A stretch of 64,000 nt of DNA from Molossus alvarezi (GCA_037176705.1 CM073885.1:217880290-217944289), one strand, 5' to 3'. Counted from the first letter of the stretch, positions 1 to 12,416 are shown. The notes: generated by a model not told the origin, from the letters alone. Program-made: numbers and translations.

Positions 1-2318
1 AGACTTCCAAGCACGTTCTATGAGGCCAGCATAATTCTAATTCCAAAACCAGAAAAAGACACTACAAAGAAAGAAAACTACAGGCCAATATCCCTGATGA
101 ACATAGACGCCAAAATCCTGAACAAAATATTAGCAAATCGGATCCAGAAATACATAAAAAAAATTGTTCACCATGACCAAGTGGGATTCATTCGAGGGAT
201 GCAAGGCTGGTATAATATTCGCAAATCAATAAACGTGATACACCACATAAACAAAATGAAGAATAAAAACCACATGATCATATCAATAGATGCTGAAAAA
301 GCATTCGACAAAATCCAGCATCCATTTCTGATAAAAACCCTCAGCAATGTAGGAATAGAGGGATCATATCTCGACATAATAAAGGCCATATATGAAAGAT
401 CTACAGCCAACATCATACTCAATGGACAGAAACTAAAAACATTTCCATTAAGAACAGGAACAAGACAGGGATGTCCACTTTCACCACTCTTATTTAACAT
501 TGTACTGGAAGTCTTAGCCACAGCAATCAGACATGAAGAAAAAATAAAAGGGATCCAAATTGGAAAGGAGGAAGTGAAACTGTCATTATTTGCAGATGAC
601 ATGATATTGTACATAGAGAACCCTAAAGACTCCACCAAAAATCTATTAGACTTAATAAATGAATTTGGCAAAGTAGCAGGATACAAAATTAACGTCAAGA
701 AATCGACGGCATTCTTGTACATCAATGATGAACTCACAGAAAGAGAAACTGAAAAAACAATCCCATTTACCATCGCTCCAAAAAAATTATGATACCTAGG
801 AATAAACTTAACCAAAGAAGTAAAGGACCTATTTGCAGAAAACTACAGGTCATTGAAAAAAGAAATAGAGGAAGATATAAAAAAGTGGAAGCACATACCC
901 TGTTCATGGATTGGAAGAATTAACATCATTAAAATGTCCATACTACCCAAAGCAATCTATAGATTCAATGCAATCCCCATCAAAATACCAACGACATATT
1001 TCATAGAACTAGAACAAATACTTCAAAAGTTCATATGGAACCAAAAAAGACCCCAAATAGCCACAGCAATCTTGAAAAAGAAGAACAAAGTAGGTGGGAT
1101 CACAATACCAGATATCAGGTTATACTACAAAGCGACTGTAACCAAAACAGCCTGGTACTGGCACAAGAACAGGCATATAGACCAGTGGAACAGAACTGAA
1201 AACCCAGAAATGGACCCAAGGCAATACGCTCAATTAATATTTGACAAAGGTGGCAAGAGCATACAGTGGAGTAAAGACAGCCTCTTTAATAAATGGTGTT
1301 GGGAAAATTGGACAGCTACATGCAAAAAAATGAAACTAGACCATCAACTTACACCATACACAAAAATAAACTCAAAATGGATAAAAGACTTAAATGTGAC
1401 CCGTGAATCCATAAAAATTCTAGAGGAAAATGTAGGCAACAAAATTTCGGACATCATACGGTGCAGAATTTTCACTGATACATCACCTAAGGCAACAGAA
1501 ATAAAGGAGAAAATGAACACATGGGACTACATCAAACTCAAAAGTTTCTGCACAGCAAAAGAAACAATCATCAAAATGGAAAGGCAACCCACTGTATGGG
1601 AGAACATCATTGCCAATGATGTATCAGATAAGGGGTTAATTTCCAATATATATAGAGTGCTCATACAACTCCACAAAAGGAAGACAAAGAACCCAATTAA
1701 AAAATGGGCAGAGGAGCTGAATAGACACCTCTCCAAACAGGACATACAAATGGCCAAGAGACATATGAAGAAATGCTCAACATCACTAATCATCAGAGAG
1801 ATGCAAATTAAAACAACAATGAGGTATCACCTCACATTGTCAGAATGGCCGCCATCAACAAATCATTAAACAACAAGTGTTGGCGAGGGTGTGGAGAAAA
1901 GGGGACTCTAATACACTGCTGGTGGGAATGCAGACTGGTGCAGCCGCTATGGAAAACAATATGGTGCTACCTCAAAAAATTAAAAATTGAACTCCCATTT
2001 GACCCAGTGATCCCACTGCTGGGAATATACCCTAAGAAGCCTGAAACACCAATCAGGAAGAATATATGTACCCCCATGTTCATAGCAGCACTATTTACAA
2101 TAGCTAAGATCTGGAAACAGCCCAAGTGTCCACCAGTAGACGAATGGATAAAGAAGCTGTGGTACATATACACAATGGAGTACTATGCAGCGGTAAGAAA
2201 GAAAGATCTCTTATCCTTTGAGACGACATGGAGGGACCTGGAAAGTATTATCCTAAGTGAAAGAAGCCAAGCAGAAAAAGACAAATACCACATGATCTCA
2301 CTTATATACGGAATATAA
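1..2318 (+). pseudogene. L1 ORF2p C-terminal part (reverse transcriptase and C-terminal domain), disrupted
   Basis: ORF2p makes L1 cDNA at nicked chromosomal targets. Here only the reverse-transcriptase and C-terminal regions are present, about 770 of a usual ~1275 codons. The RT catalytic motif FADD is encoded at 589-600. The C-terminal Cys/His-type segment ([11 protein letters not shown] then HCWWEC) is near 1878-1930. Two lesions are visible. A TGA at 790-792 replaces a lysine codon in the conserved KKLKYLGIN stretch, and the frame resumes directly after it. A 1-base deletion near 1838, seen by comparison with the copy at about 58829, moves the last ~157 codons to another frame. The protein should not be made as one piece. 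Confidence 0.93.
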
Positions 2319-2585
2319 TGAACATAACAGTCTGAGGAATACAGTAGACCCAGACACATGGAAGTAGGGCACAGACTGACATCCCTCAGAAGAGGGGATG
2401 GGGGGTGGGGGGGATGGGAAGAGATAAACCACAGAACTTATATGCATGTATGCATGACCAATGGACATGGACAACTAAGCCGCGGACAGGGTGGAGGGGG
2501 GGTGGGGTGGGGGGTGCCAATGGGGTAAAAAGGTAAAATATCTGTAACAAAAAAATAAATAAAAATTCATAAAAAAAAAAAAAAT
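1..2585 (+). mobile_element. Young LINE-1, 3' portion (runs in from the left edge)
   Basis: The window opens inside L1 ORF2 and continues through the end of ORF2 (2318), a G-rich 3' UTR and an A-rich tail near 2550-2585. The 3' UTR has two G-run clusters (about 2395-2420 and 2485-2516), a usual feature of mammalian L1 3' UTRs. Divergence looks low: the reading frame is interrupted only twice over about 770 codons, so this is a recent lineage-specific insertion. The 5' end is outside the window, so full length and the 5' target-site duplication cannot be judged. A second copy with nearly the same 3' end is at 58168-59555, and an antisense one at 26521-27079. Confidence 0.95.
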
Positions 2586-2589
2586 CTTT

Positions 2590-3405
2590 TTCCAAAATAT
2601 TCTCCAAGGTGGTTTTTATATTGCTTCTATTAAAGGCATAGGGACAGAAAAACTGAAGGAAAAATGATCAAAGTGCTGAAAGTCAAGACATAAAGGCAGT
2701 GTGGTCTGAGTGTTATAAAGTTAAAAATGGGGGGTTGCTTTTAGAAATTAAAGATGTGACCCCATAACATAGCTTCAAATGGGGACAGGCTCAGAGAGAA
2801 ATGGGCCGGGAAAGGCATTGCTCTGTCAACTCTGCCACTTCTGTCCCCAGAATCTTGTGAACCCTGCTCCACAGCTTCCTCCTGGTGACTTTCCTTTCCA
2901 CATGTGATAACGGATCACATACCTCACAGAAATCAGACAGGTAAGTACAAGGTTGGAGTCTTCTACTCAGCATGACCAGTAGCATGAACTACTTCTGTGA
3001 TTTGTAAGCTAGAATAATAACCACAGCCCTGGCACAATGAGACCATACCGAGTAGAAGGGCAAATGTTTCTAAACTGTCAAGTGGTACATGGGCCCAGGA
3101 AAGCATGGTCACTTGTAAAATCTCTGTAATCTGGAGAAAAGAAAATTGTGCCGGGGGTCACAAATATGTTTGACCCCAGGAAATCAGTTTGATTCTCTAG
3201 CTCTCCTTACCTATTCTGCTAATTCCAGGGTTATAAAGAATATTAAGGAGATATTGAAGAGACCCTGAAGCCCTTGAGAAAATAAAACAAATGTAAAGTT
3301 TTATTACTATGGATCCACACTTTCCACAATGCAGAAAGGCCTCAGATACTACCAGATTCTGGGGAATATCTCTAATTCCCTTATGCATTTATTCTTGACT
3401 TCTAT
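2590..3405. other. Unique non-coding DNA
   Basis: Sequence between the L1 tail and the first SINE. No open frame with recognisable protein, no RNA gene and no clear repeat was seen. Short frames of up to about 64 codons have no recognisable motif. Confidence 0.5.
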
Positions 3406-3409
3406 CTTT

Positions 3410-3641
3410 TATTATTATTTTTTAATCCTCACCCATGGATATGTTTTTATTGATTTTTGAAAGAAAGAGAGAGAGCTAGAGAGAAGCACTGATGTGAGAG
3501 AAACATCAGTTCAGTTGCATCCCATAAGCACCTGACCAGGTATCAAACCTGCAGCCTGGGTATGTTCCCTGACTAGAAATTGAACCTGAAACCTTTTGGT
3601 ATAAAGGACGATGCTCCAATCAACTGAGCCATCCGGCCCGT
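3410..3641 (-). mobile_element. Ves-type bat SINE, diverged
   Basis: Reverse-orientation SINE. The T-rich tail with AATCCTCACCC is at the left, followed by the GAGAGA tract, and the tRNA-like head (complement of GGCTCAGTTGATTGGAGC) is at the right, ending near 3641. A degenerate duplication (TTGACTTCTATCTTTTA-like on the left, GTGACTTTTGTTTTTA-like on the right) may be the target site. Confidence 0.85.
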
Positions 3642-5510
3642 GTGACTTTTGTTTTTACTATTTCATCCCTTCATGTTCCCTTACTCTTTCTTCCTTCTCT
3701 CCTTCCTAGTATTTCCCATGGAACAAAAACATAAAGGCGTATTTACCACTAACCTACTAATATAACATTTATTTCCAGTATGTTCTTTCTCCATTGGGAA
3801 CATTTATTCTTAAAAAGATGGGAAACAAAAGGCACAAAAGAAAACAGGAAAAACAGATATTATTCCTGCTAGCTTCCTTCAGGGAATGTTGGGGAGCAAG
3901 GACTTCTATTTCCTTGCCAAGGTCATTTCATGTTTGTTATCATTGGCCTGCAACCTCCTCCCTGGTGCTTTTTTAAGTTAAAATTAGTTTCCAATAAAGA
4001 CGCTCTTGCACCTTGGAGGGGGAAAGCATTGTTGTTAATATACTTATAACTAATGCTTCTGGTCCTTGGGGAGTTTCAGAGGACCTCAAAGGCGATAGTT
4101 CTCTACCCGGGAGCAAAGAAGCCATTACAGCTTGTACTGGAAGATTTAATAGGTGTCATAATTTATCATGTAAACCGAAAAGTGTTTCTTAATTAAGTGC
4201 GTACGTTAATGAATTTTTTAATTTGATCCCTATAAGTACCTTGCTATACTAATTGCAATATTCTACACATTAGTCATCCGCTGTTGCCCTTGGCTATTTT
4301 CTACCCTGAGAGGAAGAGAAAGAGAGCTTTTCAGTTAAAGTTCATTTAACTCTTTCCACCCAACAAATTAGATTTAGTCTTGCTCACACTGGAGTGACAG
4401 CTGTGGTTCAATTTCACTGAGCTTTCAGGGAGAGTACTTGTATGCAGGAATCAGCTGAAATGTCTGTCACTTGTCACATCACAGGAAGCTGGGGTCCCCA
4501 CTCAGCAGTGAGACCCTGCCCCTTCCCAAGGGCTCCTTTGTTTCTCCTGAGATTGAAGAGGTTTATAAGGGCCAAGATGGAGAGAGTGGTCACATTTCCT
4601 TCTGCTCTACTCCGAGTCCTCTGCATTGTGACTAATGAAGGGCTAAAATCTGGATAATACTTCCCATACTCAAAAGAATTCAGGGGAAAAAAAAACAACT
4701 TGGGTGTATCTACTTGACTGATATCATATCTACAATGAATGAAGTAGTATTTGTACAAATAAGAAAAGTATTTTTTATATAATGTGAAGTCCAAAAGAAT
4801 CATATAACATTATTACACGATGTTTTCAGGAAAAAATATTTGGCCAATAATATGCTCACTCATTATAGTGATTGCCTTCCGAAAATATGGTGATGAGTAT
4901 TTTTTTTATTTTTCTATATTTCTGTACTTTCCAAATGTAATATAATCGTCCAGTGTTACATAATAGTGAAAACCCCTTTATTTTTAAAGAACTGGTATAA
5001 TATCATATAAGAAACTTTAGGCTTCAGACCTTATTTCAGTGAGAGATCCTGTTCATTTAAATAGATACTATATAGCTTTTTAAATGTTTTATATATTCAA
5101 AGTTATCCACAGCTGAGTGAACAGAAAACCTCTAGTGTAATTAAAGAAGGGTTAAAAACAAAGTCTCTCATTCTTGGCTTTACCCTGTAAGTGGACATAT
5201 TGGATTATTCAGGAGGAAATAGATATATTGAAATAAATTTTATTTGGTTTTCTTGCATTTAGAGACACACACTTTTCTTCTTTATGTGCTATATATAATA
5301 ACTGACTGACATGATTGAACAGCATAAGAAAATCAGCACAGTAAGAAAAGTATAAAGAAAAATACCATGTAATTGACATAGGTACCAGTGCCTTACTGTG
5401 TATACATTTATATTTACAAAAAGCTCTTGCAGTCACCAGACTTGGCTTGAATCCTACCTCTGATACATTTAGCTGTGGGATTTTAACTGAAACTCTGTTA
5501 TTAGGTCAAA
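3642..5510. other. Unique AT-rich non-coding DNA
   Basis: About 1.9 kb with no recognised gene or repeat. The longest frames (71 codons at 4442, 109 codons on the minus strand at 4474-4803) show no protein family features or codon regularity and are taken as chance. Confidence 0.45.
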
Positions 5511-5514
5511 TGGA

Positions 5515-5625
5515 CAGAATTGCCAGATTAAATACAGGATGCACAGTTGAATTGGAATTTCAGATAAATAGTGAATATTTTTAATGTAAGTATGCTGCCT
5601 TATTAGCTAAATCTAGTAATCCTAC
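5515..5625. mobile_element. Relic of a short DNA transposon
   Basis: The phrase around CCAGATTAAATACAGGATGCACAGTTGAATT and the following TTTCAGATAAATAGTGAATA-like stretch resembles a common palindromic mammalian DNA-transposon fossil. The exact family was not determined. Confidence 0.35.
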
Positions 5626-5856
5626 AAATGAAGGAATTAGGATGCATCAATTAGAAAACTTTTGCTTGCTTGTGTGTTTAATACACATGCCCCTACTCCA
5701 GAATTCTACTATTCAGGGGTTGAGGCCCAGTAATCTAAAAATATAAAATCCTTACTCCAGTTGATTTCTCATAAGAATCGTATTTAGAAATCACTGATCT
5801 AGAGCAATACTAATAGGCCTAGAATAACTTCAGGATCTTGTTCATGTAAATTTTCA

Positions 5857-6068
5857 TTTTTTTAAAATGTGATTTTATTGATATTTTAGAGAGAGAGGAT
5901 GGAAGGGAAAGATAGAAACATTGATGTGAGAGAGATACATCCATTGGCTGACTCCTGCACGCCCCCTACTGGAGATCGAGCCCACGGACCCGGCATGTGC
6001 CCTGACCAGGGATCAAACCTCTCAGTCCATGGGATGATGCTCAATCCACTGAACCACACTGGACGGGC
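5857..6068 (-). mobile_element. Ves-type bat SINE
   Basis: Antisense SINE of the type whose head reads GTGTGGTTCAGTGGATTGAGC. It is flanked by near-identical direct repeats: CATGTAAATTTTCATTT on the left (about 5843-5859) and CATGTAAATGTTCATTT on the right (about 6069-6085). Confidence 0.9.
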
Positions 6069-6181
6069 ATGTAAATGTTCATTTGTAAGGTGGGGTTGGG
6101 AGCCGAGAGTCTGCATTTCTAACAAACTCCAGGGTGATACTGACACTGTTGGTCCTTGGACCAAATTTCAAGCAGCAAGAC

Positions 6182-6442
6182 AGTTTATTTTTTATTTATT
6201 TTTTTATCCTCACCCAAGGACATTTTTGCATTTATCTTCAGATAGAGTGGGAGGGAGAGATGAAGGAAGAGAGAGAGAGAAACATCAATGTGAGAGAGAC
6301 ACATTGAGTGGTTACCACCCACATAACCCCAACCAGGGCCGGGACAAATTGCAAGTGAGGTACGTGCCCTTCGCAGGAACCAAACCCAGGACTCTCTGGT
6401 CCCCTGGCCAATGCTCCAACCGCTGAGCCAATACAGCCAGGG
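6182..6442 (-). mobile_element. Ves-type bat SINE
   Basis: Full-length antisense copy with tail signature ATCCTCACCCAAGGAC at the left and tRNA-like head ending in GCCAGGGC at the right. Direct repeats GCAGCAAGAC (6172-6181) and GCAGCAGGAC (6442-6451) are the target-site duplication. Confidence 0.92.
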
Positions 6443-6594
6443 CAGCAGGACCAAATCTCAGAGAATGCATAATGCTACCCAAATGTCAGATTTCCACTGT
6501 GATTCTTGTCTTGACCAGGAAGTAACAATGTAAGATCGCCAGAAACATCAGAACTATAATATCATTTTCATTTATGAGATTTATTTTTTGTTCA

Positions 6595-6715
6595 TTTATT
6601 CATTTAATGGGCACTTACTGAATAATGACTGTGCACCAGCACTGTTATGGATCAGCGAGGAAAAGTCATCAGAGAACTCCATGAGCTTATTTAAAGTGGG
6701 AAGCAGATCTATATT
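6595..6715. mobile_element. Ancient L2/MIR-class interspersed repeat fragment
   Basis: TTCATTTATTCATTTAATGG followed by GGGCACTTACTGAATAATGACTGTGCACCAGCACTG-like sequence follows the pattern of an old mammalian LINE-2/MIR-class fossil. Strongly diverged; the family call is tentative. Confidence 0.4.
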
Positions 6716-6719
6716 TCTG

Positions 6720-8690
6720 ACCTTGCAATCTCACATTTTTTTCCATCATCTTTATGGTTAACTTGCTCCCTCCTCAGAACCTTTGCATTGGAACTTGATT
6801 TTCCTTTGGATCATTTTGTCATGGTTAATTGCTTCTTGTCCCTGACATCTCAGCTCTTTAGAGAGGGTTTCTCTAATGTTTCTATCAAAAGTTCCTTTCT
6901 TACCTCCCTGTAACTTATTTATGATATTACCATGTTTACTGAGCTGAAATTCTCTTATTTACTTATTTATGCATGTATATATGTATATATTCATTTTTTT
7001 TTCCTGCACTGCACCCCAATAATATATGACACTTGTGAACAGAAACCTTGCATGTTGGGTCCACTATCATTCTCTATAAGTATTTGTGGATCAGAAAAGT
7101 TTATTTTAAAAATCTAAACCCAACTCAATTGATATGTACATATAAGTAAGTAGAAGTAAAAACTTCAATAATAAGGCAATTTTTGTGAGAGTTTTGTTTC
7201 TTTCTACAAGTTCATCTGGAATATGCAGTAACTGTCTAATTCATTGTCTTACCTTGGAAATTTATATTTATAATATAATTCATATATAATATATTTACAA
7301 AATATATATATTATTAGAAAAATATACAAATAGAATTTATATTAAACCTGCCTTGTGTATTCCTAATGCCATACTATTTTATGTGATATTTTTCTAAATA
7401 TTTCTAGAAAAAGTGAGAAAATTTCAATGTAACCCAACAGAGAGGCACAATTGTTTTTCTTTTTACCAAAACACTTAGAATTAAATGTAGTAGAACAAAA
7501 AGACAGAAGGGAAAAAATAGTGGGAGAGCAAGAGAAATAGAGAGAGAAAGAGAACAGTCCAAAATCATTGACAGCTCTTCTTTTTAGATGGCAAGAATGA
7601 AGAAGTATAAAAATCAGTCTCGATAAGTGCACTAACACAATATCTGGCGTAATTTTCTTTTGGGAGTTTGTTCAATAGTTATACATGTGCTGCATAGAAT
7701 GTAAAAGTTAGCTTATGCTTTTTAAGTCATGCATTTGGACATTAAGAAGTATTTCTGGAATTAAGGCTATGGAATTCATAATAAACTGAGAAGACTGAAA
7801 AACTCCCTCATTATTATTTAGCCTCTAATATATGGCAGCCAGATTCCTAATTCACTCACACTGTCACTTAATCAGAATCCACATCTCAAATCCTGACCGT
7901 CAAGTTCCAGAAGCTATTGGCCTCATTACTGACCAGGCCACCAAGACTCAGAAGTGAATTAGCCAGTATACTCTGGAAAGCTGAAAACTCCATTATCAGT
8001 ATCTTCCAACTGTGCTTTGAATACACTATTGATTCGTTTTAGCTGGAAGTTCTCCTGACAGGCGTATGCGTGCAATTAAATGGATTACATGGAACGTGTT
8101 AAACAGACTAAGATCTCAGGCTGGAAAGTCTTTCAGCATCAGCACTGATTCACTCACTCGACTCACCCACTCACAGGACACAGGAAATCAACAGCAACCG
8201 TACAACATCCTGTGCTTCATGGGAGAGAAGCACTTCATGTGGGTGGCTATCTCTTGCTTTGAAAAAATATCAAACAGTTTTGCCTAGAGCTCTCTGTTGT
8301 AATAAATAAAATATAGCTGGACACCATAGTCTATTGTACTAGTATATTTTTTAAAAGCATGCAACAACTAAATTCTTACTATTTTTGTTTTCACTTTAAA
8401 ACAATTTGTATGATCTAGGTATTGGATGTTTAACATAGTGTCTCCTTGAAAAACTTTTTTTCTCTGCTTCCTAGATATTTTAAGTGTGTTTACTCATTTC
8501 TGTAATCACACAGTATATATCAACATAATAAGGTAGTATAAACAATAAAAATGAAAGAATAAAAAAAAAAAGAATCCTTAATTGAGAATTTTGATATGAC
8601 ATAGTCAAAATTTGTTCCCCAAACCCTTTTATCTGTACTGAAAAGCAGGAAATCAATTAAAGTGGAAATAACAGTCTGACCTGTACTGTT
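6720..8690. other. Unique AT-rich non-coding DNA
   Basis: About 2 kb with no supportable gene. A strongly AT-rich patch of mixed TATA/AATATA runs is at about 7255-7335. Frames of 60-90 codons have no recognisable protein features. Confidence 0.45.
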
Positions 8691-8693
8691 AAT

Positions 8694-8696
<3 letters not shown>

Positions 8697-8733
<37 letters not shown>
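8697..8733. repeat. (CA)n microsatellite
   Basis: About 18 uninterrupted CA units, ending in ACATCCCAC. Likely length-polymorphic. Confidence 0.98.
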
Positions 8734-8734
<1 letters not shown>

Positions 8735-9121
8735 CCCACAGTACCAATAAGTCTTCAAAGTACCTAATTAAATATAGTCAAGTCCAAAGTTTATGTAAAA
8801 AATAAACCTCATTGACACAGATATGTAGGTCTTTTATAGGGTCTATATAAAATATAAGATCTTTGAGCATTTTCAGAAACAATAACAATGTCTAGGAAAA
8901 TAGGACTTTGATGCATATCCTAAGCTGCTGTTGTTATAAAACAAAACACAAGACAGAAAAGAAGCTACATTGAATACAATGAAGTATAGTTATTGCTGAT
9001 TATGTTCAAGCACTGCTACTTATTTTTAAATTAAAAAAACATTTTATTCATATATGATTTGTAAATCAGAGAACATATCCCTTGGCAGTTCTGAGTTAGG
9101 GGGAGGGTAAGGGGTGAGAAC

Positions 9122-9215
9122 ATAAGTTTTATTTATTTACTATTATTTTTTATTAATTTATTTTTGTTACAGATGTTTCTCCTTTTCACCCCACTGATAC
9201 TTTCCTTGGTAAAAG
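9122..9215 (-). mobile_element. Very short L1 3'-end fragment, antisense
   Basis: TTATTAATTTATTTTTGTTACAGATGTTTCTCC then CACCCCACTGATAC parallels the antisense L1 terminus at 26530-26590. It is a severely 5'-truncated L1 or an old fragment of about 90 bp. Confidence 0.6.
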
Positions 9216-9840
9216 ACTAAGATGCATTGTAACTGTATCTCACCGGAAGCTCCTTAGAAAAAAAGAAACCCTGAGAAAAAGTGTGTGACTTCTTTTTGGT
9301 TTACCTCTAGTTGTAAGTGAAATGGTATGACATGGAATAAAAAACCAAGAAGATGTTAGAAGGATAAAATAATAGCATCCATCATATTATACTCCAATAT
9401 CTAAGATCTGCTACTTGAGCAATAGTTGTTATTGGAAAACAGAACTGAGAGATAAACTCTGACTACAGTCTGATGATTTCATATGCTGTAACTAGGGTGT
9501 GGCCATTCCTTTTACTAACAGACCACATGAAGACTGAATACTCTATTGGTGACTAATAGCTTCCTTGGTTCTCTAAACACTTAAGTATTGAGATGGTAAA
9601 AGAATCTCAGATTCTTCCCTCACCTATTCAGAAAATACTTAATTGGCATTTATTTATTAATCCTCAGTATCTGGTGTAGGTATGCTAATGGTTAAAAAAT
9701 CAGGACTGGGGATAAAACTTAATAACAAGTAGGCTTTTCTTGATAATCACCTTTATATTAAGTAATTGGGCTTGGTATCATTTAAAAAAATTAATTCTCA
9801 ATTTTATGTTTTAAAAAACAAGGGAGATGATTTCCACTTG
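9216..9840. other. Unique non-coding DNA
   Basis: AT-rich sequence with no recognised gene or repeat between the L1 fragment and the composite L1/half-L1 locus. Confidence 0.4.
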
Positions 9841-9879
9841 AAATACTCACTTAGCTGTGGAATCTAAACAATAAAATAA

Positions 9880-12032
9880 GCGAACTTCCAGTCAAGATGG
9901 CGGTGTAGATAAAAGCGGTATCGGGCCCTCCCACAACCACATCAAAGTTACAACTAAACTACAGAACAACCATCATTCAAAACCTCCTGAAATCAAGCTG
10001 AATGGAAGTTCTACAACTATGAAATTAAAGCAGCAGCCACATCCAGACTGGTAGGAGGGGCGGAGGCGGGAGGGACATAGGTGCAACAGGCTGGTCCCAT
10101 ACCCACGTGTGGCGGATAAAAATCAGGAGGACACCTCGTCTGGAAAGGTCCTTCCTAAGGACTGAGGGGTCCCTGTCCCACACCAGGTGCCCCGCTCAGG
10201 GTTTCAGTGCCAGGAAGAGAATCCCCATAACTTCTGGCTGGAAAAACCAGCGGGAACTGAGGCTCAGGGAGGCTGAGGCGGCTGGAGCCCCAGGCAGCTC
10301 CTTAAAGGGCCCGCGCACGGACTTATCAGACTCACTCCATCTACGCTTGGAGGGGAGGCAGCTCGAGGGTCACCAGAGACATACAGGGAAGAACTGAGCT
10401 GTTTGGCACTGGAGCGAGGGCTGAAGAGGGGGCTTTCTCCAGGACAAACGTGCTGTCAGAGGCCTTTGTTCCTTTGGTGAGCCCTTCCCTGGGGCGGCAG
10501 ACAGCAGCCATATCTGGGACTCCAGCAACCTGGCTCACACTGGTAGCCCCACACTGGTGACTCCCTGAGGCCCCGCTTCACCCAACTTTCAGGCCCACCC
10601 AAGCTGTTGCCACTGGCTGAACCATAGGATTGGCCTGTCTTGGATCCTGCTTCAGGTTTTTCCTAAATTCTTTCAAACAAGCAGCATCTGGTCTCAGCTA
10701 GCCCCATACCTCTCGTTAAGTAATACACAGAAACAAACACAGGGAGGCAGCCAAAATGAGGAGACAAAGAAACAGGTCCCAAATGAAAGAACAGAACAAA
10801 ACCCCAGGAAAAGAACTAAGCCAAATGGAGGAAAGCAACCTAACAGATGCTGGATTCAAAATACTGCTTATAAGGATGCTCAATGAACTTAGTGAGAAGC
10901 TCAATGAAGATAAAAAAGAACCAGTCAGAAATGATGGATGCACAGTCAGAATAGAAGGAGGCATTAACTGAAATAAAGAATAATTTACACAGATTCAATA
11001 GTAGAGTACATAAATCCAAGAAGCAAACCATCAATTTGGAATATAAGGAAGCAAAAAATGCCCAATCGGAACAGCAAAAAGAAAAAAGAATCCAAAAAAA
11101 TGAGGATAGTGTAAGGAGCCTCTAGGACAACTTCAAGCATGCCAATATTCGCATCTTGGGAGTGCCAGAAGGAGAAGAGCGAGAACAAGAAATCGAAAAC
11201 CTGTTTGAAACAATAATGGCAGAAAACTTTCCTAACTTGGTGCAGGAAACAGACATACAAGTCCAGGAAGCACAGAGAGTCCCAAACAAGATGAACCCCA
11301 GGAGGCCCACACCAAGACATATCATCATCAAAATGCAAAAGGTTCAAAGAGAGAATCTTAAAAGCAGCAAGAGAAAGGCAGCTAGTTACCTACAAGGGAG
11401 TTCCCATAAGGCTGTCAGCTGATTTCTCAAAAGAAACTTTGCAGGCCAGAAGGGAGTGGCAAGAAATATTCAGAGTGATGAAAAGCAGGAACCTACACCA
11501 AGATTACTCTATCCTGCAAAGCTGTCATTTAGAATCGATGGCCATATAAAGAGTTTCCCAGACAAGAAAAAGTTAAAGGAGTTCATCACCACCAAACCAT
11601 TATTATATGAAATGATGAAGGGTCTTTTTGAAGAAAAAGATAAAATATATGAACAAACAAAATGGCAATGAATACATATCTATCAACAATGGAATCTACA
11701 AACAAAATGAACAGGTAGAACAGAAACATTCTCATAGATACAGAGAACATTTTGTTGGTTGCCAGATGGGAGGGGGTTGGGGGAAATGGGGGAAAAAGGT
11801 GAAGGGATTAAGAAGTACAAATTCATTGCTAGACTGACAAACCTCTAAGGGAAAGGGGTTGGGTGGTAGAAGAAATAAACCAAAGAACTTATATGCATTA
11901 CCAATGGACATAGACAATAGTGTGGGAAAAGGCAGGAGGGAGGCAGGAGTGGGGAGGAGGAGGTCAATGGGGGAAAAATGAGGAACATCTGTAATACATT
12001 CTACATTCAACAATAAATATTTTTTAAAAAGG
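9880..12032 (+). mobile_element. Half-L1 (HAL1-type) retroelement: 5' UTR plus ORF1, no ORF2
   Basis: The element starts AACTTCCAGTCAAGATGGCGG, the kind of start seen in L1 5' UTRs. It continues through a GC-richer 5' UTR (to about 10750) and an ORF1-like region (10756 to about 11668), then passes directly into a G-rich 3' UTR and terminal CAACAATAAATATTTTTTAAAAA. No endonuclease or reverse-transcriptase sequence is present. This is the arrangement of HAL1 elements, which are mobilised in trans by L1. A 10-bp direct repeat AATAAAATAA flanks it (9870-9879 and 12033-12042). It interrupts an older L1 tail, so it is the younger of the two. Confidence 0.85.
10756..11671 (+). pseudogene. L1/HAL1 ORF1p-like RNA-binding protein, degraded
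   Basis: ORF1p is the trimeric, coiled-coil, RNA-binding chaperone of L1-type elements. The N-terminal 71 codons start at 10756 (MRRQRNRSQMKEQ...) and stop at 10969-10971. The RNA-recognition core reads ILGVPEGEEREQEIENLF in the next section (about 11152-11205), followed by the motif PRRPTPRHIII near 11299-11331. The C-terminal domain (LLYPAKLSFRIDGHIKSF) is in yet another frame at 11456-11671. An in-frame TAG falls just before DNFKHANIR at about 11124. At least two stops and one or more frameshifts mean that no protein is made. Confidence 0.85.
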
Positions 12033-12387
12033 AATAAAATAAACAAAATAGAAACTGAGTCATAGAAACAGAGAACAAACTGATGACTGACAAAGGAAGG
12101 GGTTTGGAAGATTCGGTGAGAAAAGTGAAGGGATTAAGATGTACAAATTGATAGTTACAGACTAGTCACAAAGATGTATATTATAGCATAGAGAATATTG
12201 TCAGTGGTGTCATGGTAACTATGTAGGGGGCCAGGTGGGTTCTTGAAGTGTTGGGGGGGGCACTCTATAAAGTACATGATTGTCCAACCACTCTGCTGTA
12301 CATCTGAAACTGATACAGAATCATACCAAGTGTAACTGCAATTGAAAATTAAGAAAACAATAAAACATAACCTCACAGCTGTAAGAA

Positions 12388-12416
12388 TATAATAATAATA
12401 ATAATAATAATAATAA
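12388..12416. repeat. (TAA)n microsatellite at an L1 tail
   Basis: About nine AAT/TAA units at the 3' end of the older L1, probably grown from its A-rich tail. Confidence 0.9.

Larger units (their letters stand above)
5690..6480. mobile_element. hAT-Charlie-type relic split by two SINEs
   Basis: Pieces at about 5690-5856, 6069-6181 and 6443-6475 read as one old non-autonomous DNA transposon, with phrases such as GAGGCCCAGTAATCT, GAGAGTCTGCATTTCTAACAA and GTCCTTGGACCAAAT. They become contiguous once the SINEs at 5857-6068 and 6182-6442 are removed. The subfamily is not certain. Confidence 0.45.
9850..12412 (+). mobile_element. Older L1 3' end, split by a half-L1 insertion
   Basis: The short left piece (about 9852-9879, containing TGTGGAATCTAAACAATAAA) and the right piece (12033 to about 12412: AATAGAAACTGAGTCATAGA, then AAAGTGAAGGGATTAAGATG, then CTGTACATCTGAAACTGATA) are consecutive parts of a familiar Laurasiatherian L1 3' end. 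They are separated by the 2.15-kb element at 9880-12032. The sequence ends in a TAA-rich microsatellite. Confidence 0.8.

Noticed and set aside
168..815. 215-codon minus-strand frame
   Set aside because: Exact antisense of the L1 reverse-transcriptase region.
10107..10397. 96-codon frame in a GC-rich region
   Set aside because: It is inside the half-L1 5' UTR; no ORF1-like sequence and no conservation expected.
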